The notes below the pieces were generated by a model, which worked only from the letters and a program-made list of their open reading frames with translations, was not told where the DNA came from and did no database searches. DNA of 64,000 nt from Bradyrhizobium sp. CCBAU 53421 (GTDB taxonomy: Bacteria > Pseudomonadota > Alphaproteobacteria > Rhizobiales > Xanthobacteraceae): assembly GCF_015291625.1 (NCBI RefSeq), contig NZ_CP030047.1, forward strand, positions 5,766,001 to 5,830,000, read 5' to 3'. The position numbers and the translations under genes are program-made. Each line of letters begins with the position of its first letter. Position 1 is the stretch's first letter. Shown here in pieces: positions 36,355 through 44,393 of this stretch.

Positions 36355-37840
36355 GCGGCGGCGCACCTGGCGCGAGGTCGGCAGCCGCGTCGCCCACCTC
36401 GCCTCGGCGATCTGCTCGCTCGGCGCCGGCAATGGCGACCGCGTCGCGATCCTGTCGCTGAACTCCGACCGCTATCTCGAACTCTATCTGGCCGTCGGTT
36501 GGGCCGGCGCGGTGATCGTGCCGCTCAACATCCGCTGGTCTCCCATCGAGAATGAGGACGCACTGCGCGACTGCCGTGCGACAATCCTGTTCGTCGACAA
36601 GGCGTTCGCGGCGGTCGGCGCGACGCTGGCGGGCGCCATCCCCGGGCTCAAGCTGGTGTATGCCGACGAAGGCGAGACACCCGCCGGCATGGAGAATTAC
36701 GAGACGCTGATCGCGCGCAGCGAGTCGATCCCGGACGCGATGCGCACGCGCGACGATCTCGCCGGCATCTTCTACACCGGCGGCACCACCGGCCGCTCCA
36801 AGGGCGTGATGCTGAGCCACGGCAATCTGATGGCCAATGCGCTGAACGCGCTCGGCGAAGGCCTGTGGCCGGGCACCTCGATCTACCTGCACGCCGCACC
36901 GATGTTTCACCTCGCCAACGGCGCGGCGATGTATTCGGTGCTGCTGTCCGGCGGCTCCAATGTCGTGATCCAGGGCTTTACGCCGGACGGAGTTGCCGCT
37001 GCGGTGCAGAAGGAGCGCATCACCGACGTGCTGCTGGTGCCGACCATGATCCAGATGTTCGTCGATCATCCAACGCTCGGCTCTTATGACCTTTCGTCCT
37101 TGAAGCGCATCTCCTACGGCGCCTCCGTCATCAGCGATGCCGTGCTGATGCGCGCCATGAAGGCGCTGCCGCATGTCGAGTTCACCCAGGCCTATGGCAT
37201 GACCGAGCTGTCGCCGATCGCGACGCTGCTGCACTGGAAGGAGCATATCGGCGACGGCCGCGCCAAGGGCCGGCATCGCGGCGCCGGCCGCGCCACGCTT
37301 GGCGCCGAGGTCAAGATCGTCGATGCCGAGGACAAGGTGGTGCCGACGGGCACCGTCGGCGAGATCGCGGTGCGCGGCGATATGGTGATGATGGGCTATT
37401 GGGAGCGGCCCGAGGAGACCGCACGCGCCGTGATCGACGGCTGGATGCACACCGGAGACGGCGGCTACATGGACGAGGATGGCTTCGTCTATGTGGTCGA
37501 CCGCGTCAAGGACATGATCATCTCCGGCGGCGAGAACGTCTATTCCGCAGAGGTCGAGAACGCCCTCGCCCAGCATCCGGCGGTGGCGCAGTGCGCCGTG
37601 ATCGGCATCCCGAGCGAGCGCTGGGGCGAGCAGGTCCACGCCGTGGTGGTGATGAAGAGCGGCGCCAGCGCCACGCCGGAGGAGCTGATGGAGCACTGCA
37701 AGGCGCTGATCGCCGGCTACAAATGCCCGCGCAGCGTCGACATCACCGCGACCCCGCTGCCGCTCTCCGGCGCTGGCAAGATTTTGAAGCGCGAGCTGCG
37801 CAAGCCGTATTGGGAGAACCGGGAGCGGCGGGTGAGCTGA
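36284..37840 (+). CDS. Acyl-CoA ligase (AMP-binding, FadD-like)
   Basis: 518 aa, GTG start preceded by AGGGAGG. Adenylation motifs: Y-T-G-G-T-T-G-R-S-K-G-V at 164-175, Y-G-M-T-E near residue 305 and G-W-M-H-T-G-D near 390. The C-terminal Lys lies in G-K-I-L-K-R. It activates a carboxylic acid as acyl-CoA, feeding the cluster on the other strand. It overlaps the TetR gene, so expression of the two is linked. Confidence 0.93.
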   Translation: MNITHGLRRALQVNPNGLAVVCGERRRTWREVGSRVAHLASAICSLGAGNGDRVAILSLNSDRYLELYLAVGWAGAVIVPLNIRWSPIENEDALRDCRATILFVDKAFAAVGATLAGAIPGLKLVYADEGETPAGMENYETLIARSESIPDAMRTRDDLAGIFYTGGTTGRSKGVMLSHGNLMANALNALGEGLWPGTSIYLHAAPMFHLANGAAMYSVLLSGGSNVVIQGFTPDGVAAAVQKERITDVLLVPTMIQMFVDHPTLGSYDLSSLKRISYGASVISDAVLMRAMKALPHVEFTQAYGMTELSPIATLLHWKEHIGDGRAKGRHRGAGRATLGAEVKIVDAEDKVVPTGTVGEIAVRGDMVMMGYWERPEETARAVIDGWMHTGDGGYMDEDGFVYVVDRVKDMIISGGENVYSAEVENALAQHPAVAQCAVIGIPSERWGEQVHAVVVMKSGASATPEELMEHCKALIAGYKCPRSVDITATPLPLSGAGKILKRELRKPYWENRERRVS

Positions 37841-37865
37841 CGGCGCTGCTCAGACTTAGTTCCAG

Positions 37866-37966
37866 TCATTCCGGGGCATGCGAAGCATGAACCCGGAATC
37901 TCGAGATTCCGCGATGCGCAATTGCGCATCTGAGGTTCGATGCTGAAGCATCGCCCCGGAATGACG
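37866..37966. repeat. Interspersed palindromic element (GTCATTCCGGGGC family)
   Basis: Starts GTCATTCCGGGGC (37866-37878) and ends with its exact reverse complement GCCCCGGAATGAC (37954-37966). Internal small palindromes include GGAATCTCGAGATTCC and ATGCGCAATTGCGCAT. The same family recurs at 51217-51296. The 225-bp gap after the ligase gene holds little else. Confidence 0.8.
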
Positions 37967-38065
37967 ATGTCCCTTAGGCCGTCGCATGGCGCCGCGCGAA
38001 CGGCCGATGTTGACATCGCAGCTTGCTGCCGATTGGATTGACTCATTTCAATCCAGCGAGTTCCG

Positions 38066-38662
38066 ATGTCCGCACCCGATACCAACGCCGACGGCAAGTC
38101 CCGCCGCCTGATGCACCGCCGCTCCGTCGAATGTCTCGGTTATCTCCGTGACGACGGGCTGTGGGAAGTCGAGGCGCAGCTGGTCGACACCAAGCCTTAT
38201 GCGCGGCAGGACAAGCATCGCGGCCTGCAGCAGCCTGAGGATCCCGTGCACGACATCAGGCTGCGGCTCGCGGTCGACGATAGTTTCACGATCCGCGAGA
38301 CCGGCACCACGATGGCCTCGACGCCCTACCCGTCCTGCCTCGACGTCGAAGGCATTCTGCAGCGCCTGGTCGGCGAGCGCATCGGCAAGGGCTGGCGCGA
38401 GCTGGTCCGCCACAAGATCGGCAAGCTCGAGACCTGCACCCATCTCGCCGAGTTGCTGGGCCCCGCGGTGACGACGCTGTTCCAGACCGCGACCTCGGGC
38501 AAGGACCCGCAGGGCCGCGGCGCGCTCGATCATCAGCGCGATGTCACCGAGCCGCCGTTCTTCGTCGGCGGCTGCTACTCGTGGCGGCTGGACGGGCCGG
38601 TCGTGGCCGAGACCTTCCCGCAGTTCGCGAAGCGGCCTGTCGAGGTGAAGCAGGGTTCGTGA
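38066..38662 (+). CDS. DUF2889 domain protein
   Basis: 198 aa. The start of the domain shows R-R-S-V-E-C-L-G-Y-L-R-D-D-G-L-W-E-V-E-A, and D-V-E-G-I-L-Q-R-L and C-T-H-L follow, matching the DUF2889 pattern. No function is known for the family. It stands alone on this strand, followed by GrpB after 49 bp. Confidence 0.8.
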   Translation: MSAPDTNADGKSRRLMHRRSVECLGYLRDDGLWEVEAQLVDTKPYARQDKHRGLQQPEDPVHDIRLRLAVDDSFTIRETGTTMASTPYPSCLDVEGILQRLVGERIGKGWRELVRHKIGKLETCTHLAELLGPAVTTLFQTATSGKDPQGRGALDHQRDVTEPPFFVGGCYSWRLDGPVVAETFPQFAKRPVEVKQGS

Positions 38663-38711
38663 GTGACGCCCGGCCGCCGCTCGCGGATACTCTGCGAGAA
38701 GCAATCAGGGG

Positions 38712-39269
38712 GTGAATGTGGAGAAATACGGCGCCGGATCGATCGTGGTCTCCGACTATGACCCCAACTGGCCCGCACTGTTCGCGCAGGAGCGCGTGCG
38801 GATCGAGCGAGCGCTCGGCGCGTCCGCCTTGGCCATCGAGCATATCGGCAGCACGGCCGTTTCAGGTCTCCCGTCGAAACCCATCATCGACCTGCTGGTT
38901 GGCGTTCGCAGCCTCGAAGAGGCCCGGCAACAATGCATCAAGCCGCTCGCGCCACTTGGCTACATCTACATGCCGGAATACGCGCAATGGCTCCCCGGCG
39001 AGTTGTTCTTCCGCAAGGGGCCGCCGGGTCCATGGACCCATCATCTGCATATGATGGAGCCGTCCCATCCGCGCTGGGAAGCACGCCTAGTGTTTCGCGA
39101 TTATCTGCGCGCACATCCCGGGGCCGCCCGCACCTACGCCGACATCAAACGGGCCCTCGCCGCCTCCTCAAATGAGGACATCGAAGCCTATCGAACCGGC
39201 AAGGATGCTTTCGTCCAGGAGACAACGGCCAAGGCGCGCGCATGGCGCGCGGCTGCACGAGATCAATAG
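38712..39269 (+). CDS. GrpB/UPF0157 family protein (nucleotidyltransferase-like)
   Basis: 185 aa, GTG start directly behind CAGGGG. Motifs: S-D-Y-D-P-N-W, the central I-E-H-I-G-S-T-A-V-S-G-L-P-S-K-P-I-I-D-L with Ser and Asp residues of the nucleotidyltransferase fold, and H-H-L-H. The biochemical role of GrpB proteins is unsettled. Confidence 0.88.
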   Translation: MNVEKYGAGSIVVSDYDPNWPALFAQERVRIERALGASALAIEHIGSTAVSGLPSKPIIDLLVGVRSLEEARQQCIKPLAPLGYIYMPEYAQWLPGELFFRKGPPGPWTHHLHMMEPSHPRWEARLVFRDYLRAHPGAARTYADIKRALAASSNEDIEAYRTGKDAFVQETTAKARAWRAAARDQ

Positions 39270-39371
39270 CGCAATCGGCTGCCGGCAAGCGAGCACGTTC
39301 GTCGCCGAGGCCAGTCAGCCCTGCATCGCGATGGGTTGATCCATTCCGGAAGCTCACGTAGTCGTCCGGGC

Positions 39372-40289
39372 ATGAGCGAACACAAGGCCGGCGCCAAGAC
39401 CAAGACCCTTCCTGATACAAAAGCCATACTGCTCGGGATCGCATGCGGTCTTGGCGCGGCGCTTTGCTGGGCTCTCGGCTTCGTCGCGACCCGGCACGGC
39501 CTGAAAGTCGGGTTCACGCCGGTCGACCTCTTGATGCACCGCTTCCTGTGGTCGGGCCTCGTGTTCATCCCGCTCGTCGTGCGCGCCGGCTTGAGAAATC
39601 TCTGCGGCATCGGATGGGGCCGCGGCATGGCATTGATGGTGCTGGGCGGGCCGGTGATGTCGCTCATCAGCTATACCGGCTTCATGTTCGTGCCCCTCGG
39701 GCATGGCAGCGTGATCCAGCCTTTCTGCGCGACCCTGGGCGGACTGTTTCTCGCGGTCGTCCTGCTCAAGGAATCGATCTCCCTCTCCCGGGTCGCCGGC
39801 GCCGTCGTCATCGTGGTCGGCCTTGCCGTGATCGGCAGCGAGTCGATCGGACATATGGGATTGAGCGCCGTGATGGGCGATTTGATCTTCGTGACGACCG
39901 GATTGATGTTTGTAGGCTTCGCCACCTTGGTCCGCTATTGGCGCGTGTCTGCGTTCTCGGTGGCGACGGTCATCAGCGTGCTGTCGCTCTCGCTGTTTCC
40001 ACTGTATGTCGCCTCGGGCGGGCTGGCGCGCGATGCGGCCATCGGCCTGCACGAGAATGCGCTGCAAGCCGTCAGCCAGGGCATCCTCGCCGGCCCCGCG
40101 GCCATGTATTTGTTCGCGCTGTCGATCCAGCAGCTCGGGGTTGCCCGCGCCGCGGTCTTTCCTGCGACCGTGCCGGTGCGGACCTTGCTGTTGGGATGGC
40201 TCCTGATCGGCGAGCCGCCGACGACGCTGCAGGCGGCCGGATTGGTCACGGTACTGGCTGGGTTCTATCTCGCGCAGCGTCAGAGCTAG
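39372..40289 (+). CDS. DMT-family permease (EamA)
   Basis: 305 aa with two EamA repeats and about ten membrane helices. The first repeat has W-A-L-G-F-V-A-T-R. It is an inner-membrane exporter or permease of unknown substrate. I chose ATG at 39372; the upstream open part has no ribosome site. A perfect hairpin immediately follows the stop. Confidence 0.85.
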   Translation: MSEHKAGAKTKTLPDTKAILLGIACGLGAALCWALGFVATRHGLKVGFTPVDLLMHRFLWSGLVFIPLVVRAGLRNLCGIGWGRGMALMVLGGPVMSLISYTGFMFVPLGHGSVIQPFCATLGGLFLAVVLLKESISLSRVAGAVVIVVGLAVIGSESIGHMGLSAVMGDLIFVTTGLMFVGFATLVRYWRVSAFSVATVISVLSLSLFPLYVASGGLARDAAIGLHENALQAVSQGILAGPAAMYLFALSIQQLGVARAAVFPATVPVRTLLLGWLLIGEPPTTLQAAGLVTVLAGFYLAQRQS

Positions 40290-40293
40290 TTCT

Positions 40294-40315
40294 TAGGGTG
40301 GGCTAACCCACCCTA
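40294..40315. terminator. Hairpin TAGGGTGGG-CTAA-CCCACCCTA between convergent genes
   Basis: 9-bp perfect arms with a 4-nt loop, located 5 bp after the permease stop and 6 bp before the end of the convergent AhpD-like gene. There is no T-run. It probably acts as a bidirectional end or mRNA-stabilising hairpin and may be a fragment of a common repeat. Confidence 0.6.
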
Positions 40316-40320
40316 CGAGA

Positions 40321-40788
40321 TCACGCCGCAGCGGAATGCCCGGCTACGGCCTGCGGCGGGTTGCGGAAGCCGATCGCGATCCGATTGTAGGTGTTCATCA
40401 GGCCGATCGCGATGGTCAGGTCGACCAGCTGCTTCTCGCTGAACACCGCGCGGGCCGCCTGGTAATCCGCATCCGGGATTGCGGTGTCTGCGACGCGGGT
40501 GACGGTTTCGGCCCAGGCCAGCGCGGCGCGCTCCTCGGCGTCGAACAGTACCTCGGCCTCGCGCCAGACCTGCAGCAGCGCCAGCTTCTCAATCGCAACG
40601 CCCATTTTTCGCAACGAGCGCGTATGCATGTCGAGACAGTAGGCGCAGCCGTTGATCTGCGAGATGCGCAGATAGACGAGCTCGATCAGCGTCGCCGAAA
40701 GGCCGCACTGCGTGAGGTAACCATAGACGCCACCGAGCGCCTTGATGCCCGCAGGCGCGACCTTGTTGTAATCGATCCGCGTGCTCAC
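40321..40788 (-). CDS. AhpD/carboxymuconolactone decarboxylase family alkylhydroperoxidase
   Basis: 155 aa. The redox motif C-A-Y-C-L-D-M-H (CxxC plus His) is near residues 48-55. It would reduce peroxides. Its start overlaps the stop of the upstream cupin gene by 4 bp, so the two are coupled. Both face the MocR-type regulator. Confidence 0.9.
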   Translation of the reverse strand: MSTRIDYNKVAPAGIKALGGVYGYLTQCGLSATLIELVYLRISQINGCAYCLDMHTRSLRKMGVAIEKLALLQVWREAEVLFDAEERAALAWAETVTRVADTAIPDADYQAARAVFSEKQLVDLTIAIGLMNTYNRIAIGFRNPPQAVAGHSAAA

Positions 40789-41192
40789 TGCTTGTGTCCT
40801 TCCTTGTCATAGACGGTCAGCGCCTTGTCGCTGCTGTCGACGACAAACACCGCGAGGATCTTCGCCGGCTCGGTCGCGCTGGCATTTCGTCCGAGCATAT
40901 GATGCGCGCCGGGTGGCTCGAAGAAACTTTCCCCGGCCCGATAGGTGTGCGCGGCCTCGCCCTCCAGCTGGCTCTCGATCGCGCCCTGCAGAACGTAGAC
41001 GTAGAGAAAAGCCGACTTGGCGTGGTGATGCGGCGCCGAGGGCTCGCCCGGCGGGAAGTTGACCTCGACCGCGATCAGCGACTTGCCGGGAATGTTGGTG
41101 ATGCCGTGCTCGAACTTCGGCGTCACCGATTGCGCTTTTGCAGGGCTCGCAAGCGCGGCGCAGGCCAGCAACGCCATCCATAAGGTCTTCAT
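40785..41192 (-). CDS. Secreted cupin-domain protein
   Basis: 135 aa. A signal peptide (about residues 1-20, ending A-K-A-Q) precedes a single cupin. Metal ligands fit the first motif with three consecutive His (A-P-H-H-H-A-K) and the second with G-A-H-H. It may bind a small molecule or act as a metal-dependent enzyme in the periplasm. It forms a coupled pair with the AhpD-like gene under a shared promoter facing the MocR gene. Confidence 0.82.
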   Translation of the reverse strand: MKTLWMALLACAALASPAKAQSVTPKFEHGITNIPGKSLIAVEVNFPPGEPSAPHHHAKSAFLYVYVLQGAIESQLEGEAAHTYRAGESFFEPPGAHHMLGRNASATEPAKILAVFVVDSSDKALTVYDKEGHKQ

Positions 41193-41245
41193 CTCGTGCC
41201 TCCATTGCTGTCGGATAGATGCGGAAGCGCGAGCCTGAAAAGAAG

Positions 41246-41269
41246 CACCAAGAATGAACCGAATTGGTG
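41246..41269. promoter_or_regulatory. Inverted repeat CACCAA-N12-TTGGTG in the cupin/MocR promoter
   Basis: 6-base perfect arms, between the divergent cupin and MocR genes. It overlaps the first possible MocR ATG (41254), which would make sense if translation really starts at the next ATG (41281). It is a candidate MocR operator. Confidence 0.35.
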
Positions 41270-42723
41270 TACCACGGGCCATGCCCAACCCGCTTTCCAT
41301 CGCGCTCGACCGCTCGGCCAGGACGCCGCTCTCCGAGCAGATCCGCAAGGCGATTGCGGCAGCGATCGACAATGGCGTGCTGGTGCCGGGTGCGCGGCTC
41401 CCCTCGTGGCTCGACCTCGCCGCCCAGCTCGGCGTTGCGCGCGGCACGGTGCGGGCGGCGTATGACAAACTGGCGGACGCCCAGCACATCGTGTCGTCGA
41501 AGGCGAACGGCACCACCGTCGCCAGGCGGCCAGGGAAAGCGGCCAAGCCGGACACACCGGTTGCGCCCGGATCGGTCGTGGAGATGTTTCAGGACCTGAG
41601 CGGTCAGGGGCACTTCCGGATGGGTGTGCCCGCGCAGGACACTCTTCCCGCAAAGTTGCTCGCCCGCATCCGCGCCCGCGCCGTTCGGGCGGAACTGAGC
41701 GCAGTGAACCGCTATACCGATCCGCGCGGCGAGATCGAACTCCGGCGCGAGATCGCGGCGCACCTCGCGATTGCGCGCGGGCTCGAATGCTCGCCCGCGC
41801 AGATCGTCATCACGTCAGGCTTCAGCGGCGGACTTGGCCTCGCGCTGCGCGTGCTCGGGCTCGAAGGCCGCCGCGCATGGATGGAAGAGCCGGGATTTCC
41901 ATTGACCCGAAGGGGGCTCGAGCTCGCCCGGCTGGAGCTCGTCCCGATCCCCGTCGATGGCGACGGCATCGATGTCGACCATGGTCTCGAGCACGGCCCC
42001 GACGCGGCACTCGCGGTCGTGACACCGGGCCAGCAGGCGCCGCTCGGGCCGCCGCTGTCAGCCAAGCGTCGCGGGCAGCTGCTCGACTGGGCCGCGCAAA
42101 CCGGCGCCTGGATCATCGAGGACGACTATCTCGGCGAGCTGCAGCTCGACGGCCGCGCCGCGCCCGCCCTTGCCTCGCTCGACCGGGCCGGCCGCGTGAT
42201 CCATCTCGGCTCCTTCAGCAAGACGATCTCGCCGACGCTTCGGCTCGGCTTCCTGGTTGCGCCCGAACAATTGGCGGCGCAGTTCGCCGATGTCGCGACA
42301 TGCCTTGCCCCCGCTCCCGGACCAGCGGTGCAGCTCTCCACCGCGGAGTTCATGCGCGACGGGCACTACATCCGCCATCTCAGGCGAACCAAGCGCGCCT
42401 ATTGCGACAGCCGCGACGCATTGACGGCTGCGCTGCGGCCATGGAGCAACGACGTGCGGGTTGCCGGCCTCGCGGTCATGCTGACGCTGCCGGGCAACGC
42501 CGATGATGTCGCGATCGTGCGGCAGGTATTGGCGCATGGGCTAGCACCCGCGCCGCTCTCGCCATGGTATCTTGAATCGAGACGCGCGCAGCCGGGCTTG
42601 CTGCTCGGCATCGCGACGGTACCCGATCGCGGTGTTCAAGCCGCCTGCAAGCGCCTGTTCGACACGATCCGAACCGAAAGCGCGCCGGCCGCGCGCCGCG
42701 TCAGGAAGCCCGCAGCCCGGTGA
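41254..42723 (+). CDS. MocR/PdxR-type GntR regulator with aminotransferase domain
   Basis: 489 aa. An N-terminal winged HTH (about 20-90; S-E-Q-I-R-K-A-I, A-R-G-T-V-R-A-A-Y-D-K-L) is fused to a fold-type I aminotransferase domain with the PLP Lys323 in G-S-F-S-K-T. The D-D-Y motif of the domain is at 290-292. MocR proteins sense PLP or its adducts. The divergent cupin/AhpD pair is the likely target. An ATG at 41281 is an equally good start. The 3' end overlaps the convergent SDR gene by 23 bp. Confidence 0.9.
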   Translation: MNRIGVPRAMPNPLSIALDRSARTPLSEQIRKAIAAAIDNGVLVPGARLPSWLDLAAQLGVARGTVRAAYDKLADAQHIVSSKANGTTVARRPGKAAKPDTPVAPGSVVEMFQDLSGQGHFRMGVPAQDTLPAKLLARIRARAVRAELSAVNRYTDPRGEIELRREIAAHLAIARGLECSPAQIVITSGFSGGLGLALRVLGLEGRRAWMEEPGFPLTRRGLELARLELVPIPVDGDGIDVDHGLEHGPDAALAVVTPGQQAPLGPPLSAKRRGQLLDWAAQTGAWIIEDDYLGELQLDGRAAPALASLDRAGRVIHLGSFSKTISPTLRLGFLVAPEQLAAQFADVATCLAPAPGPAVQLSTAEFMRDGHYIRHLRRTKRAYCDSRDALTAALRPWSNDVRVAGLAVMLTLPGNADDVAIVRQVLAHGLAPAPLSPWYLESRRAQPGLLLGIATVPDRGVQAACKRLFDTIRTESAPAARRVRKPAAR

Positions 42724-43534
42724 GCGCAAGGCTCAACGCCTTGAGCCGCTTGCGCGCCTCGGCGTCATAGGCCTGGGCATGGGCGCGGGCCTCGCGCTTG
42801 CCGTCGAAGAACAGCCCGCTCCGACCCGCGACGTCATCGTCCTGGACCAGACGCAGGATGGCGTCGCCGCCCTGCTCGACGGTCGAGATCGGCGTCGCGC
42901 CGCTGGCGCGCACCATCGTGGTGTTCATGTAGGTCGCCGGATGCAGCGAATTGACGGTCACGCCCGAGCCTTCGAGCTCGGCGGCGAGGTCGATGGTGAA
43001 CATGATCTGCGACAGCTTGCTCTGCGCATAGGCGCGAGCACCGCTGTAGTTCCTGGTGATCATCACGTCCCCGAAATCGATCGGGTGCTGGCCGAGCGAG
43101 GCGACATTGACGATGCGCGCCGGGGTGCTCGCCTTGAGCCGCGGCAGCAGCAGATGCACGAGCAAGAAGCCGGCGAGATAATTCACCGCAAAACGCAGCT
43201 CGTGGCCGTCCTTGCTGGTCTGCCGCGCCGGCCCCTCGTTCTGCGAGCCGATGCCGGCGTTGCTGACGAACACGTCGAGGCGCTCCTGGTCGTCGAGCAC
43301 AAGCTGGGCGAACTCGCGGACCTCGGCGAGCGAGGACAGATCGGCCTGGTAGAACATCGGTTCACGGCCGGAGACCCGCTTGATCTCGTCGGCAAGCACC
43401 TGCGCCCGCTTGGTGTCGCGGCCATGGATCAGGACCCGGGCGCCGGCGGACGCCAGCTTCATTGCCACGTAGCGGCCGACGCCATCGGTGGAACCGGTGA
43501 TCAGCACGGTCTTGCCTGCCATATTCATCGACAT
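42701..43534 (-). CDS. SDR-family oxidoreductase (retinol dehydrogenase-like)
   Basis: 277 aa. Cofactor motif T-G-S-T-D-G-V-G and S-N-A-G. The catalytic Tyr-x3-Lys fits Y-A-Q-S-K after V-A-S-L-G-Q. It resembles the WW-domain oxidoreductase/retinol dehydrogenase branch of SDRs; substrate unknown. An ATG two codons in (43526-43528) has better spacing to AAGGG and may be the true start. Confidence 0.85.
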   Translation of the reverse strand: MSMNMAGKTVLITGSTDGVGRYVAMKLASAGARVLIHGRDTKRAQVLADEIKRVSGREPMFYQADLSSLAEVREFAQLVLDDQERLDVFVSNAGIGSQNEGPARQTSKDGHELRFAVNYLAGFLLVHLLLPRLKASTPARIVNVASLGQHPIDFGDVMITRNYSGARAYAQSKLSQIMFTIDLAAELEGSGVTVNSLHPATYMNTTMVRASGATPISTVEQGGDAILRLVQDDDVAGRSGLFFDGKREARAHAQAYDAEARKRLKALSLALTGLRAS

Positions 43535-43770
43535 CGCCCTTCGTCGTTCTCCCAGCGCTGCCCCAAAGATAAAGGCGCCGGTTGGACTTTGCCATGGCGT
43601 GTCGCGGCGCGATCACCCCAAAACGGCGCCGAAATGGCCCGCCTCCAGGGTCGCGGGTGTACAGCCTGTCGCGCGGCCTGCGGTCGCGCGGCGCCGCGTC
43701 GCGCGTCAAGGCGGATGCGTTCTGATAACGTCGAGATGAACGACAAGGCCGGGATCGGCAAAGGACCGGA

Positions 43771-44115
43771 ATGTCCACGACCATTCCAGACAGGTTCTCG
43801 CGGAAGGCTCCCTCGCTGGAGCCGTCCGGCATGCTCCTGTTGTTCGCAACGCTCACCGCGCTGCCGATCGTCCTGACCGTTCGTCTGGTTGAGCCCGCAC
43901 TCGTGCTGCCCGCGCTCAGCCTGGTGTTGTTCGCAGAGGCAGCCATTGCCGCGCTTGCGGCGCGCGTGATCCACATGCGTGCAAGCGTGGCGAACCTCAC
44001 GCTGTGGGATTTTGCCGGCGCATTCACCTTCATGGGGTGTGCGGCGGCGATCCTCGGCGAGCCGGATCAGGCGGCGCTGTTCTTCGAGGAACAGGCCGCG
44101 CTGCGTCCGGTGTAG
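43771..44115 (+). CDS. Small hypothetical membrane protein
   Basis: 114 aa. Two hydrophobic helices (about 20-40 and 43-65) and a third weaker one (about 78-95) are visible. The start follows AAAGGACCGGA. The family is not recognised. It is followed by two interspersed hairpins and then the TerC leader. Confidence 0.7.
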   Translation: MSTTIPDRFSRKAPSLEPSGMLLLFATLTALPIVLTVRLVEPALVLPALSLVLFAEAAIAALAARVIHMRASVANLTLWDFAGAFTFMGCAAAILGEPDQAALFFEEQAALRPV

Positions 44116-44202
44116 AGCATGATCCGGAAAAGTGTGACGCGGTTTTCCGAACAGATCATGCTCAAGCAAGAAGCGAAAGCGCGATGACGATTCATCGCGC
44201 TT
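44115..44202. repeat. Interspersed hairpin pair
   Basis: First hairpin: GAGCATGATC / GATCATGCTC (44115-44124 and 44154-44163) enclosing CGGAAAA / TTTTCCG. Second: AAGCGCGATGA / TCATCGCGCTT (44177-44202) with 11-bp perfect arms. The first is related to the element at 45877-45925. It starts at the stop codon of the preceding gene and may end its transcript. Confidence 0.75.
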
Positions 44203-44271
44203 GAGCGACCGTAATCCCAGGCCGGGCCCCTCTGGCAGCCACAAGCTGCGATGTCGGACTGGAACTCAGTT

Positions 44272-44393
44272 GGAGTGGCCCTGCTTCGACCCGCGACGCT
44301 GACCGGCGTCGCGGCGGGTTTGCCGTCCGCATGACGGCAACGACCGGTTTCGTCGAAACAGTCCACTCCCCGACCTCAAGGGGAGCATTGCTC
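44272..44393 (+). promoter_or_regulatory. Structured mRNA leader of terC, riboswitch-like
   Basis: Long closing stem: GGAGTGG (44272-44278) with CCACTCC (44363-44369), continued by CTGCTTCGAC (44281-44290) with GTCGAAACAG (44352-44361, one mismatch). Inside are two perfect hairpins: CCGCGACGC / GCGTCGCGG (44291-44314) and TTGCCGTC / GACGGCAA (44320-44340). A competing hairpin pairs CTCCCC (44366-44371) with GGGGAG (44380-44385), which is the ribosome site of terC 8 bases before the ATG. The two folds are mutually exclusive. TerC genes in other bacteria are preceded by the Mn2+-sensing yybP-ykoY riboswitch or by the separate terC RNA motif; I do not see the yybP-ykoY consensus here. Confidence 0.65.

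Noticed and set aside
44203..44393. A yybP-ykoY Mn2+ riboswitch upstream of terC
   Set aside because: I could not find the conserved loop sequences of that class. The structure is reported as a candidate leader without a class name.
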